The notes below the pieces were generated by a model. It was not told the DNA's origin. It searched no databases and saw only the letters and a list, made by a program, of their open reading frames with translations. Both the position numbers and the translations under genes were made by a program. From positions 46,370,250-46,434,249 of the forward strand of contig LS997563.1 in assembly GCA_000469685.2 (NCBI GenBank): 64,000 nt of DNA, in the 5' to 3' direction. The number at the start of each line of letters is the position of its first letter. Position 1 is the stretch's first letter. Shown in pieces: positions 23,235 through 50,385 of the stretch. The DNA is from Haemonchus contortus (taxonomy: Eukaryota > Nematoda > Chromadorea > Rhabditida > Trichostrongylidae).

Positions 23235-26200
23235 GATTGCTCGATGAAATAATTAGCAAGCGATTGCAAGGCTCCCTGATCTTTTCTTTGAAATACTTCC
23301 AAGCTACAAGCCCATGCTAACAGGACCCTAAAGCGTTCCGAGTGACTCAATGCACAGCATACGTCATGGAAGTTTAATGTTGCGCAATCAATTGAACAAC
23401 CCTTATCATCAAAGCATCAAAAGAACATAAATAAAACAGAGTCCAAAAAGGAAAGTTGAAAGAGTCAGCAGGCACCGCTGCAATGCAGCGAGATTATCGA
23501 GCACTTTCCCATGCTTACGTAGTCGACGCGCACTTTGTGGGTCTTGTGTGGAATGATACGTTGCCCGCCATATTCAAAATACCAGGTATCAGCTGTTTCG
23601 TCGATAGAATTTCCTTCACATGTTGTTTCTGATATAACTAGTCGTGCAAAAATGCGCTTCTTTCTCGAAACTTCAGGAGATTGGCTTCTATTTTTTCGGC
23701 CAACATGGCTCCGCTTGATATAAACCGAAGAGGGCTGGATCCCTCAGTTCTGTGATGGACTTTAATTCCTCAAAAGCATTTGGTGTTGGTGTTCATTAAG
23801 GGATGCTCAGGGGTCAAAAACTTTGAATCTTCTTGGTGTTTATGAAGTGTTCTACTCATAACTCCAAAAAAGAACATCTCAACTAGTAAACATCTGCGAC
23901 AGTTGACTAGTTCTGTGCTGTAACTTTCTAGTTTTTGCGAGTTGTTCGTCGCACGATTGGGCCTTAGTTAGTGTCTCTTCGACATGGTTTTGAGTTCGGC
24001 TTTTCAACGATCGTACGCCGTTTTGGAAATACGGTTACTTCCATACATCAACGAACCCACTAGACGTAAGGAAAAAGAAAGAACGGTTTCTGTTGCATTC
24101 TTGGCATTGTAGCTAGGGATCTAATCCAGTTTCTCATTGATATTTTTTTCATAACGAAGGAAACATCGACAAAAGTGTAGCAAAGACTGGCTTTCAACAG
24201 CGATCTTTCTGTGGTTTTGAAAAATAGAAACGTCAAAAAATCGTTATCGAGCTTCTAAAAGCCGTTTAGAGGGTTTACCAGTTTGCAATTAAAAATTTAA
24301 TCGGTCTCGTTCTAAGTTCTACATGTCTATCAAACTGCTTTTTTGTAAGTAGCACTCTGGCAAATTCTATCTATACAATACCTACATTTTTCGGTCTTTC
24401 TAAAGGTTATAGGATACGTTAGCGTTGATTGCAGCTGTTGAATCGTCGATAATCTACAACACCTGATGGGGCTCGTGTTCAGACCAGTCTGGAAAGAGAC
24501 GATAAAGGCGAAGGCAAGATCACCTCAAAACTCATTTTTTTCTTTTGGGAAGTTTGCAAATAAAATGGCTTCACAAGCAGTCATAGTAACTTTTACCCTG
24601 CATCTTTTTTGCGAACTGGTTGGGCTATGACTTTTTATGATTCATCTATCCTGAAAATGGATGGTCTACTTTCAAGTCAAGAAACTATCCGATCAGAGAA
24701 ATCACATCCCCTTGATGCGTATTCAAAACCCTTCACTTTGCACTGATTATAACAACAAAACGAAAACTCTAACGCCAGCTGCTTTTTTTGTTTCCCCTAT
24801 TTTGCCGTGGTTTCATTCCCATACTAAAAGCTAACAAAAATTACCTGGTAAATTGGCAGCACAAAAACCAAGCCATTAGTGACACTAAAGCCCTACCAAG
24901 AACAATATGCAATAAAGGTGCAATGCTAAACAACTGTCGCGCAAAACTCGTCCTTCGGTTTAAGCGAATTCGAATTTTAGTGGCAATTCAAATTGGGCAC
25001 ATTTTTGAAGAATTACCTTGGACATCATTTCCGGAAGCTCGATATTCAATGAAGCTTTTGGTTAGCTGTTGTCTTGCCGTAATACAAACTACATACCGCT
25101 GAAATAGTTAACGAACCCTTTGGTAAAATCGCGTGGTATGAGACAGTTCTCCTTTTTTCTTCCCCTTTTCTATTTTACGAACATCTGAATTGGCAATCGA
25201 TAGGTTCCAATCTCCTGTCTTTTCCATTTACTCCATTCTTGCGATGAGTTCTTTTCGAAGATCTACAAAGTTTTTGACACCATTTTCGTTCCCGAAGTTG
25301 CTAAGCCGGATAAGTCGCATAGGGTAAGGGATCCGGATGGCCAAACATGCTCTGTTTGATTTTTGAAAACGCCGTTCTCTCTGCTAGATACTGTTAAAAA
25401 TTTTCCCCATCAAAAACAACCACGCTTTTTCTATTTCGTCAATGAACCTTTTTTCCAACGGGAGTCAAAACTTGAAGAATTCGTGTGTTTGTCAGTAGCG
25501 TCAAAAACTAGATTACTGTACTGTTGTAGCGTGTGCTCTTTGAGTCCCTAAACTTTTCTTGGTAGACTTATTATTTTTCAGTGGAAATTCTTGGCGGAGA
25601 TTTAGGTTCTGGGAACGCTATTCATGGAATGAAAACCTTACAGTGGCTGGCATTATTTTGCCCAGCCTTTACCCCAGGAAAAGTCAGTGGAAATATTAAA
25701 AAATACTCGAAATATTCCATGTAGGGCTGGAAAAACCCACTTCTGGCGACATCAAACAATTCTTCATCTACCGCTAATGTTTCGCTGAAATGCAGAAAGA
25801 AATCATCTCCTTCCTTTTTTTTGTTCTTTAGATGGTCAAACAGTAACAACTGTAAGGGTGTTTTCAATTTTGAGCCATCTTTCAGGCACTGCAGACACAG
25901 GCTTCACCTGTGAGAACTGCTTTTTTCGTTTTACCATTTATTTGAGTTGACAACAACCTCTCATTCAAAAATGAGTAGTTGAAAATGGCTCATTTCAATT
26001 CTGTTTTCACCAACAGTTCGAACAGTGGCTTTATGAGAGACGTGAGAATACACTGTCAGTTCCGAACCTCGCAATCATGTGCTCGGCTTGGCCTAGTATC
26101 GTAATAGTTTTTTTAATATCCGTTGTTTTCCAGAAAACCGATTCAGCCATGATCCTCGATGAGGTCAATAAGTCGCGACAAATGATGCTGAAAAATAAGT

Positions 26201-28726
26201 TCGTACAGCCATCTGTTTTATTTTATTGTTTAAATGGATTTTGTTCTCGGTTGTCGTAAGCGAGGCTCGAAGTTTTTGCTTGGACTTCTTCATTACCATT
26301 TTATAGCTCTTCCATGTCGAGTCGGGCTAACCGAGAACCGCTGGCGCAGCAGTGCACGGATCAGCGTAGCCTCAGTCTGTTCACTGCAGTTGAGACACAA
26401 CATTATCCAACAACATTTGTTCCAAATAACTCGAATTTTGGCAATCCTCTTATCGCCGTGTTTCCGAGGATCGTTGCTGAGGAAACGGACCGCTCGAACG
26501 CCGCTGTCGCTACACCGACCAAGTGATGTGGCGATTTTGCCTTTTGTTATACACTTATGTACTGTTGAAACGTTTCTATACACTCATGCTGTGATAATAA
26601 TAATTTATTTCTTGTAAAGACCTTATCTGGAAAATTTTCTGTAGATTTTATCACTTAGTTACTCTCTTATCTCACCTGAAGCTATTTCCCGTTTTCTTTC
26701 AACTTTCTTTTTTTTTGGAATAAACGATATAAAAGTTTTTCTTTTCGCACAGATGGTCAGAAATCTTGCCTCAGAAGATTATGGGCTCATGATTTGTTGA
26801 ATATAATAAGTAAACATCACCCGAATTGTCAGTGCGATTTAGAGTGAAATGCACCTTCGTAATTGCTTGTTGTTGTTTTCTGTATCCACATACGATTGAA
26901 AAAGCCTATGAATTTGCAACCGGTCCTGCAGGATATGTATAGGGCTTCAGGTAAGATCTGTTCTGTTTCATTTTTTTGCATGTTTTTGGCCACAGTCGGC
27001 TCTGTGGGTCGTGCTTGGAAAAAATCCAAATCAGTCCTTGCGCTTTTCAGACGATCTGCTTGCTTGTTGTCACGAAGGCAAATCGTAAGTCATCCTGTCA
27101 AGGCAGGTGCGAGGTCGATTTTGTACAGGAAAGCCAAATCGTGTGATTTTCGGAAGGTTAGTTGGTTTCTGTAGCGTTTTGAGAATACAGACTCCTTCAG
27201 AACTTAAGTGTAGGTTATCCAATGAACAAACATCTGGTAAAACTATGCTTTACAATTAATAACCCTAATCAAAGGCTCACCTGTACTTGCTATCCCCTAA
27301 CTACAAGCTAGTTCAGACAAAATAGAGCCAGCTGGACGTTTTTTACTTGAGTCTCCACCAAATACACACTTGTGAGGATTGTTAAGTCGATGGACATTCA
27401 CTTTTCGAGTGTAGAGTACAGAATGTAATTCATAAATCAAACCTATCTTTCTAACCTTGGGAGGAAATCATTGGCCTCATCCCTGATTAAATGATTTGCG
27501 AAGACTGTTTTGCAAACTTAACACGCAGTCAAACATCTCAAATAGTTTGAGTGTCAGCGGATTCTTGGCACATTTTTCTTTGCTGTTCATTTTAATTTCG
27601 AACTTGATTTTTTGAAAAAAGATTTATTGAATGAGCATCAAGGGTCAATAAACACACGATTACGAGATATGGATCCAGTAGTGCGAAAATGAACAATTTA
27701 AGCTATGTACTACTATGACAACCTGTATGGATGAGAAATCACAATAAAGCAAGGCAAGATGTATAAACCGCGCTAACCGCCGAGAAATGACGTCAACCTG
27801 GGAGAATAGAGTGGGCTCGTATTTGGTGAATCAAGTCACTGGTCACACTAACAACTGGACGGGCATTCAATGAAGACGCTCAAAGGCAGTGATCGCAGTA
27901 AGCCTGTGGGCGATGTCTTAGTGACGGCCTACCAGAAGCTAAGAGTGTGTTCTTAGGAGATCCGCTCACAAGTTGAGCACGACCAAAAACAATGTACAAA
28001 AACGAAAAGTGGGTTCCTGATCGAGGGAACCCGTTTGTGAAAAAATGTAAGTTCTACCGAACTGGGAAATGCAATAATCAACCCTATGAAGAGCAACATA
28101 TTAAAGGCTGGTTATTGGGCAAACAATGTAAGAGCATATGGCGGCTACGGAATGAACGCACTCATTTGAACAAGTGAACGTAAAACACTGGTAACTACGT
28201 GGAACGGTTCACAATGAGAATATGTACAGATCTAGGTTTTCCTTTCCAATATAACAAATCGGTTAGCAGTGGGCAGATTTATCCGTAATGGGAAACGTAA
28301 CCGGGACCAACTTACATGTGTATTAACATGCAGCAATACTTTGGGGTACAGCAGTCGCTTTTGCAATGAACGCTTATCCATTAATTGGGATTTATTTTCA
28401 GCACTTGGTGCTGCTCAAACAGACCGTCTGTGTTAACGCATTTAAAGTGCAACTTCCCTTTTGCATCATTTATCCAACCACAGACAAAATGTCTGGGTAT
28501 ATTAGCAGTGTTTATGGTTAAGCCTGTTCGCAGCTAAACACAGGAATTTTTTGCTCCTCCTTTCTAAAGAATACATGAAGGTATATTTCAGTCTTTAAAT
28601 TATTCGATTTTGTGTAACTATGGCGCATTGTAGCGATGGGATGGATCATCCATTGGGGAGCTTTGAAGTATCAACTAGTGCAACCTCATGCCACTCATTG
28701 ACAGTTACAACAAAATGGGATAGAAT
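23235..28726. other. Intergenic region between vig-1 and the KLF gene
   Basis: Upstream of vig-1 and downstream of the KLF stop. Open frames at minus 25622-25867 (81 codons), 26234-26617 (both strands) and plus 26863-27174 are unrecognised. The last contains exon-like junctions (CTTCAG/GTAAGATC at 26945-26958 and TTTTTGGCCACAG at about 26985-26997) and might be a decayed gene piece. I see no RNA gene. An AATAAA at 28396-28391 probably serves the KLF gene. Confidence 0.5.
28391..28396 (-). other. Candidate poly(A) signal for the KLF gene
   Basis: AATAAA on the minus strand, about 330 nt past the KLF stop at 28727. Another lies further down near 27620, so the site used is uncertain. Confidence 0.45.
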
Positions 28727-44505
<15,779 letters not shown>

Positions 44506-44547
44506 AATGGCTGCTACTGCTGTAGCAGGGGACCTCTACAGGTATGT

Positions 44548-44710
44548 GCTGCGTGTGTGCGTGTGTGTTTTGCTGGTAGCGCTCGTGAGTTGCGCTGGCG
44601 AAGTGGAGTCGTCGGTCGTGGCGCGTCGGAGAGCAAGTTGACGCTCCGGTTGCCTTTCCAAGCCACGCCCACACTCGAATGTTGACCAATACGAAACCAA
44701 GCCCCGCCCA
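44548..44710 (-). promoter_or_regulatory. Candidate KLF-gene promoter region with GC-box motifs
   Basis: About 160-205 nt upstream of the KLF start codon the plus strand reads GCCACGCCCAC (about 44662-44672) and GCCCCGCCCA (about 44700-44709), both good matches to the GC/CACCC boxes that KLF and Sp factors bind. A CA-rich run lies closer to the start (44548-44570). This is local, GC-richer DNA at the 5' end of the gene. A self-regulatory site is possible but is inference only. Confidence 0.35.
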
Positions 44711-44879
44711 GTCGGCGGCGACAGCAACGACCCTGGGAAGAAAAGCCGGCAGTGTGAATCAGTCGTTCTAATCACGGTATCAAATCGAGGGTATATGGAC
44801 GGGAAGCGTTCGAGAAATCACTGGAATTCAGAACAACGGAGCAGAAAAAAGGTGATGGGATGATAAGAATGACCTTTAC

Positions 44880-45079
44880 TTCTGCTGGGTAAAAAATGAT
44901 TAGGATCAATGTAACTCGCAAAAATGACAAACAGTGGAGAATCAAGGGATTCCTTAGCGCTGTTTTTTGAGGAAGAATGGTAGGAAAGAAGGAGTAAGCA
45001 GATCAAAGAAGAGGCTACGAAAAATGCGAAGACTAAAGAACGTTTAACATAAGAAGGGAAAAAATTAGAGACGAGATGA
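44880..45079 (-). CDS. Candidate exon coding a single membrane anchor
   Basis: A 200-nt open exon has a strong nematode acceptor (T-run then TTTTAG at 45080) and a fair donor (AGAA/GTAAAG). It encodes a basic flank and hydrophobic stretch VKRSLVFAFFVASSLICLLL, then SYHSSSKNSAKESLDSPL and FVIFASYIDPNHFLPSR. This looks like the cytosolic tail, signal anchor and stem of a type II membrane protein, as in many worm glycosyltransferases. I recognise no catalytic motif, and no partner exons are found between here and the KLF gene 375 bp away, so it may be a relic or a chance open exon. Confidence 0.35.
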
Positions 45080-45102
45080 CTAAAAAAAAATGATCCATCG
45101 GA

Positions 45103-45339
45103 TTGGCGCGATGCCAACGCACCACCTCCTTTCGAATGAAAGCATTCTTCGCTAAGTGCTTCATGAAGGAGGAAGGAATTCGCTCAAAATCAAAAGGGGC
45201 TTATATCGATATTTCGCTCACATACTCAATGCTCATGAAAAGAATTCAGAATGGAAAAAATCTTTTAAGAGACATACTCTTTGATAGTTCTCAGAATAAT
45301 GCAATTCGGAATATTCTCGACAAGGGCGCCGATTTATAG
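45103..45339 (+). other. Unidentified 78-codon open frame
   Basis: The plus-strand frame has an internal ATG at 45136 and reads FFAKCFMKEEGIRSKSKG, then SLTYSMLMKRIQNGKNLL and ending ILDKGADL. Composition is protein-like and polar, but there is no recognised domain, start context or splice partner. Confidence 0.2.
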
Positions 45340-47042
45340 GAGTCCATCCCAGAACAGAAGTGTAACGCTATGTTGGAGAAAAATGGGAGGGGAGGGAAGA
45401 GAGGACTGAGAGAGAAGTGGAAATAGGAGCTGCTATTCTATAATAATAATCTTTTGTCAGGTGTTGAGTGGTGAAATCGCAACCCTCACTGAAGTTATCA
45501 CAAGATTAGCACTCAAAGTCGCATCTTTGCATTCCTTTTATAAAACTACACAACGCTTCCTATTGTTCCTATTATATGTATCTTTTGCCTGTAGCTGCGC
45601 CTGTAGCTCAGCACGTACTTGAGGAGCACTCTAATGGGATTTTTTCCTGGATTAGATGGTCTCTGACAGAGGAAAGATTAGTCCAAAGACTTCACTGTGC
45701 GTCTATTTGACAACTTTTGTAGATATTTGCATAATTTACTCTTACACCCATGGAAAAACTGGTATCACTGAAATCAGAAATCCAGAAAGGTTGTGCCTCA
45801 GGTGGCTAAAGGGACGCTCACATGACTCCCATATGGGCGTATGTGCGTTGCAAGTGAGACGGTAATGGAACTAACCGACTGTGAAAAACTCAGTCCATCT
45901 TGTGAACCGCTAATCTTACTTCTGATGCTCATGAGAAACCCACATTAGAGCTTTAAGGGAAGGATGGCGCTCAAAATCATAGAGTGGACGAAGTTAGGAT
46001 GCCCCATGTTCAAACAGGGAGCCACTTATATCACCCTACTTGGAATAGTTCATGTTGTTCTTGAATAAACCTCAGATAGCAGATCAGTGAAATTGGTTGA
46101 ACATTTCAAGAAGTAGCATTTGAATAGAATAGTAACCGAAATCGGACTAGTCACTTACTCTGGTAAATGAGGGTATATTGGGTTTATTCGCCTCAGAACA
46201 GTGGAGAACGCTACTGGCTTGAGCTAAGTTTGACCCCATTATCAGACAGACTGGCAGACTGGTAGCTGTTCTATTGGTGTTCAACCTCACCTGCTAGATT
46301 ATTTCAATTTGAAGATGATTTACTGTATTATATAAACGGTAAATCGAACTTTTTTTCAATTTTCTAACTATTCAAAAATTTGCTCCCAGAAACTTATTAC
46401 GAGGTCCAAGATAATCGAACTATGTTTGCATGGGAATACTCTAAGACTCTATCTGGTACACCCTATCACCTGCATTTATTCGAAACTGGTGATTCATTTG
46501 AATAGTTACTTGACCAATGCATAAGTGGCATAATGCAGATGATGGGCAGTAATTCATCCGCTGCAATTCACAGCACAATTTTTAGAAGAAGACTTTTCAA
46601 TAACTCGAAACTGCAGTGATTACTCACATGTGCTCGTTTAGCCATATGATTCACATCTCTGATCTGTCTTCAATTTATTACTTTACTCTGTCGACATTTG
46701 ATCAGCTGACATTTCTCGGGGAGGGTTTTTCTTGGCGGTTCTCACGTCACTCCTTATGAATGCCAACTGTCAGGGAAAACGTGCTGTTACCAGGTGTAAG
46801 AGGGGTTAAGTCGAGTGGGGGCGGCCACAAGACCACCAGGGTTCCCGCGATCATGACTCAACATTTAGGAAAAAAAAAGTAGAGCAATGCAGGGTCTGTT
46901 TTCATACTTTGGGGGCAGAAATTCGTTCTGGAATGGATTTCCGGTATGGGACGGAACATCGGTGCATAATGGAAATGCATTCAGTCCTCAAGCATATATG
47001 ATGAGCAATGCCCCAAGTTTTCAGAAGATTTGTGCGAAGGTT
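45340..47042. other. No supported gene
   Basis: AT-rich sequence with only short frames (for example plus 45656-45865). No RNA gene, tandem array or terminal repeat was seen. Confidence 0.6.
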
Positions 47043-47295
47043 CTGTAGTGGCAAGTGGCGTACTCTCTCACACGTGTTGTCATGGGTGCGAGTCCCGGGT
47101 TAAAATCCGTCCAGGCCAACCGATCCCCGATGTAGGCTGATTAATACCAGACTCGTCCGGGAGGATAAAAACACTAACTTGACATCGACTGGCCACCGTA
47201 ATTCACTGTATAGGTCACTTACGCATTCAATACGTCCCTACGATTCTGAATGGAAGTCGGATGGGGGCGCATAACTCAAGGCGGAATTGGTCATG
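47043..47295 (+). repeat. tRNA-like SINE, near full length
   Basis: Head TAGTGGCAAGTGGCGTACTC (A-box like) and GCGAGTCCCGGGTT (B-box like), then CCGTCCAGGCCAACC, ACCAGACTCGTCCGGGAGG, ATAAAAACACTAACTTG, CTGGCCACCGTAATTC, GATTCTGAATGGAAGTCGG and GGGGGCGCATAACTCAA. Confidence 0.85.
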
Positions 47296-47584
47296 CCCGA
47301 AGAGTTTAGACTTTGATTTCCCAGGTCTTCAGAAAACTTATGTTAGGTTTCCTGTTTGGAACGTAATTTGAAGAAAAAGGGACTTACACGGTCTTCATCG
47401 ATCTATCATCGAATCTCACCCACGCAAACGGTCTAGCTTGGCTTCTTTTCGCGGGCGGTTCATCAAGAACAAATATAATATTACAAAAAACATTTGATAT
47501 CTTTTAGAAATTCTGACCGATGATTGCGCAATAGGTCAATACATGACATGAGACCCGTTCAGATGAGCGTATGTGTTCCTTGAT

Positions 47585-47728
47585 ATCGATCTTCAATCGT
47601 CACAGCTGATTCTGGTACAAATCAGGTGACTCTTAAGAGATCGAAAATTTGGTTGGGCTAAGCGGATCAAATCCGGGATTTGATCCCTTGGACAAGCAAG
47701 TGACAGCTGTGCCCTTGTCATGACCTCA
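47585..47728 (-). repeat. tRNA-like SINE, head part only
   Basis: On the minus strand GGGATCAAATCCCGG (B-box like) is followed by TTAGCCCAACCAAATTTTC and TTTGTACCAG, matching the first half of the family. The rest is missing. Confidence 0.6.
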
Positions 47729-47944
47729 CCTCTGTTTTTTTTTGGTAGATGCCTCATGATGTTCTGAAGTTATTGAATAGTTCGGAGATTGGTTTTGAGG
47801 ATAACGGCTTGATGATTGGAGTAAGGTCACTTTCGGATTGATGGACCTCGTCAGCAAAGGGGTTTGGAAAACACCGCTTTTGAAAATTTTGCAAAGGGTA
47901 GAGTTGGGTGTTTTGCTGCCGACCTCTCCTCTCTGAAATGTTTT

Positions 47945-48452
47945 GGATCTACGGTGAAAATGTAGTTGGGGGGGGCCACGCGGCGGCGCGGCGCCTTTTC
48001 ATGTCTGTGCCCTCCCCGGCGAGATAGTAAACAAGGAAGATTAGGCGAGCCAGTAATGGTGTTTAGGGACGTTTCATAGTTCATTTATGTTATAACTGCG
48101 TGTTTTTCACCTAATTTTAGGAAGGGGAGGGGATCCGGGGTGGGTGAGCCAATTAGACGTTCAACTTTTATCTCATCCCAGCTTTTTGCACGAGATAACC
48201 ATCTCACCCACCCCGGAGCCCCTCCCCTCCTTAAAAAATAGGTTTTATCGGCTCAGAAGAAGAGTATCCATCATATGCAAACATATCAACATGTGTCAAG
48301 AGTTAGTTTGATCCAAATTTCGAAACACATCAGTGCACCCTCACCATTCCTTCCCAGACTCAGGCCCACTGCTATCTCGCTGGGGAGAGCGCCAGACGAG
48401 GAAAGTGTCGCGCCGCCGCGTGGCCCCTCCCAACTACATTTTCACCGGATCT
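47945..48452. repeat. Nested fold-back element, about 510 bp
   Basis: Outer arms 47945-48027 and 48372-48452 are reverse complements with some differences; shared landmarks are CGGTGAAAATGTAGTTGGG, GGCCACGCGGCGGCGCG and GCGAGATAG. Inside them is a second inverted pair: GAAGGGGAGGGGATCCGGGG plus TGGGTGAG (48121-48149) and CTCACCCACCCCGG plus AGCCCCTCCCCTCCTT (about 48200-48231). Both pairs fold on a common axis. The arms are GC-rich. The minus frame 47851-48084 and the frames at 48372-48749 are shadows. No transposase is present. Confidence 0.85.
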
Positions 48453-50202
48453 ACATATATGTAGTAATCTTCTCGTACTCTCATTAGACTTTTTATGGGT
48501 GTTCTGGAGTTCAACGGTGTTTTTGCATTCCTGCTCTTTCTCACCCACTCTTCCTTTGTATACTTTAATCCAAACAGTATTTTTTTTTATTTGGGCGATG
48601 CATTCAAAATTCATGACCTTTTTTCTTCGGAAACTGGTCGCCTTCAGCACCAAGATGCTCACATGCGGTGGTGTACCGGTCAAGTTAGGAGGCTCGGCCC
48701 GGTGAAGTGCCTGGATAGTGAGGTTTTGACTGGAACTGCATGGTATTGAAGGCTATGATGCCATCCAAAGTGGTTTGCTAATAAAAATCAATCGATATAT
48801 GGGTATCAAAATAGCAACAAGACGAACGGCACGAGAAAAGTACTTGTTGCTAACAAACGGTTGCCGCTTAGGCAGTGAAAACGTCATTTGCTCCAGCTGC
48901 TCGAAACCGCCCAGATTTTTTGGAAATGTTTTGACTTCGAAACTATCAAAATTCCACAAAAAGTTAACAAAATAAACAGTAAAAGACAATTCAAAAATCC
49001 GAATGAAAAGCGAAAGAAAGTTTCACAAGTCGTGAATTGAATCGAAATGAGAGATAAAGAGAATAAGTCACCAATCTGAGGACATCAAATGATATGAAAA
49101 CCTGGAGAGCTTGAACTAAAGAAGATATCAGTAGAAGGATGAGGCTCTCTGTTTCGTATTCGAAGGGTGGTCCTTTTTTGGTTGTAGAACAAATTAGGCA
49201 CCTCGAAAACTGTTTTGGATGTTATTTTTATATCTAGGTTTCTTTAATTTCAATTACTCTTTGAAAGGCGAGATGTGTAGTTGGATCGCATGCATAAGTC
49301 AGCCAGAACCAATTTCATGCCCATTTCGTTGAGTCCTGACCACCGTTTTGCTTTTTTATGTTGTGTGCCCCGTAGTGCTACGTATTGGAGGAAATTTAGG
49401 TCCAGTGACAAACCGAGATACCCATTCGCTGCTTCATTCACCCCAAAGGGCTTCTGAAGCATCACAAACGCTGGGTTTAGATTTATCCTGTCGACAAATT
49501 GTTGAACTAAAGAAGATATCAGTAGAACAAGGGCCGGAGTAGTCATAATAAGCACTTTTTAGTAGAACACAATGAACAGACCACGTACTGCCCTAGGTAT
49601 TCGTCAGGAAATTGCAAAGCGCTTAGGCAAAGGAAAGCTGCTCCATATTCGCCCCCAAGTGATTGGAGGGAGTCAACTGAGTTCTCTAGCGTCTTCCGTC
49701 ACAAATGCTGATTTAGTTTCACTTCAGAGGAGTAGGTTGATCGCTGTAGCTCCTTGTTGGTAGATCGCATTTGGGTGCAACTTCTATCTGTCACCGTGCC
49801 AAAAATCGAATTCCAGTTAGCCAGCACGACTCTGGTTCATAGGGGTAAATATCTTTGCTTTTTGTCAACAACTATTCTAAAAAAAGAACGCTGCCTATAA
49901 GATAAAATTCGGCTGGTTCTGGCAATCATCGTGTAATATATAATAGATGCTCATGAGTATACATACATCATAAGGCGAATGTGAATACATCTTTTTTCGA
50001 GCTCAAATGCAATGTTTATGCGAAAAGTGAACTATAATTACAGGCTAGTTTTTTTTGGAGATCTCCAAGGTTTATCTGTTTCCTCAACGTTCTGTTGGGG
50101 TAACTCTAACGGAATCCGGTCGATGTACTCGTCTAATTAAATAGATGAGTCAGGAGTAGGAAACTATCTTGAAATTTGAGTAAAGGATGGAAAATAAAGT
50201 CT
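48453..50202. other. No supported gene; contains a 26-bp exact direct repeat
   Basis: TTGAACTAAAGAAGATATCA plus GTAGAA occurs at 49111-49136 and again at 49502-49527. Open frames around it are unrecognised: plus 48775-48975 (with a CSSC motif), opposing minus 48753-48989, minus 49250-49555, and plus 49572-49763, which begins at an ATG soon after the second repeat copy. Confidence 0.5.
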
Positions 50203-50385
50203 TTTGGCGTTAATCAATCCCATCCAAGGGGTACGCCCACGCATTCAACTTTCATTCAGAATCGTAGTCGCGTGCTGAATGCGTATATGCTCTATACAAT
50301 GTCTCGTGTTGGCTAGCCTATGAACAAGTCATTGCTTTTAACCTCCCAGACAAGTCTGGGACCAAGTGATGGACCTCAGAGAGAT
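50203..50385 (-). repeat. tRNA-like SINE, 5'-truncated
   Basis: On the minus strand it carries CCCAGACTTGTCTGGGAGG, TTAAAAGCAATGACTTG, a diverged CTAGCCAACACG block, GATTCTGAATGAAAGTTGAA and the tail TTGATTAACGCC. Confidence 0.75.

Noticed and set aside
26234..26617. A 127-codon plus frame with a fully open minus partner
   Set aside because: Both strands and several frames are open at once, no motif is recognised, and no splice partners exist.
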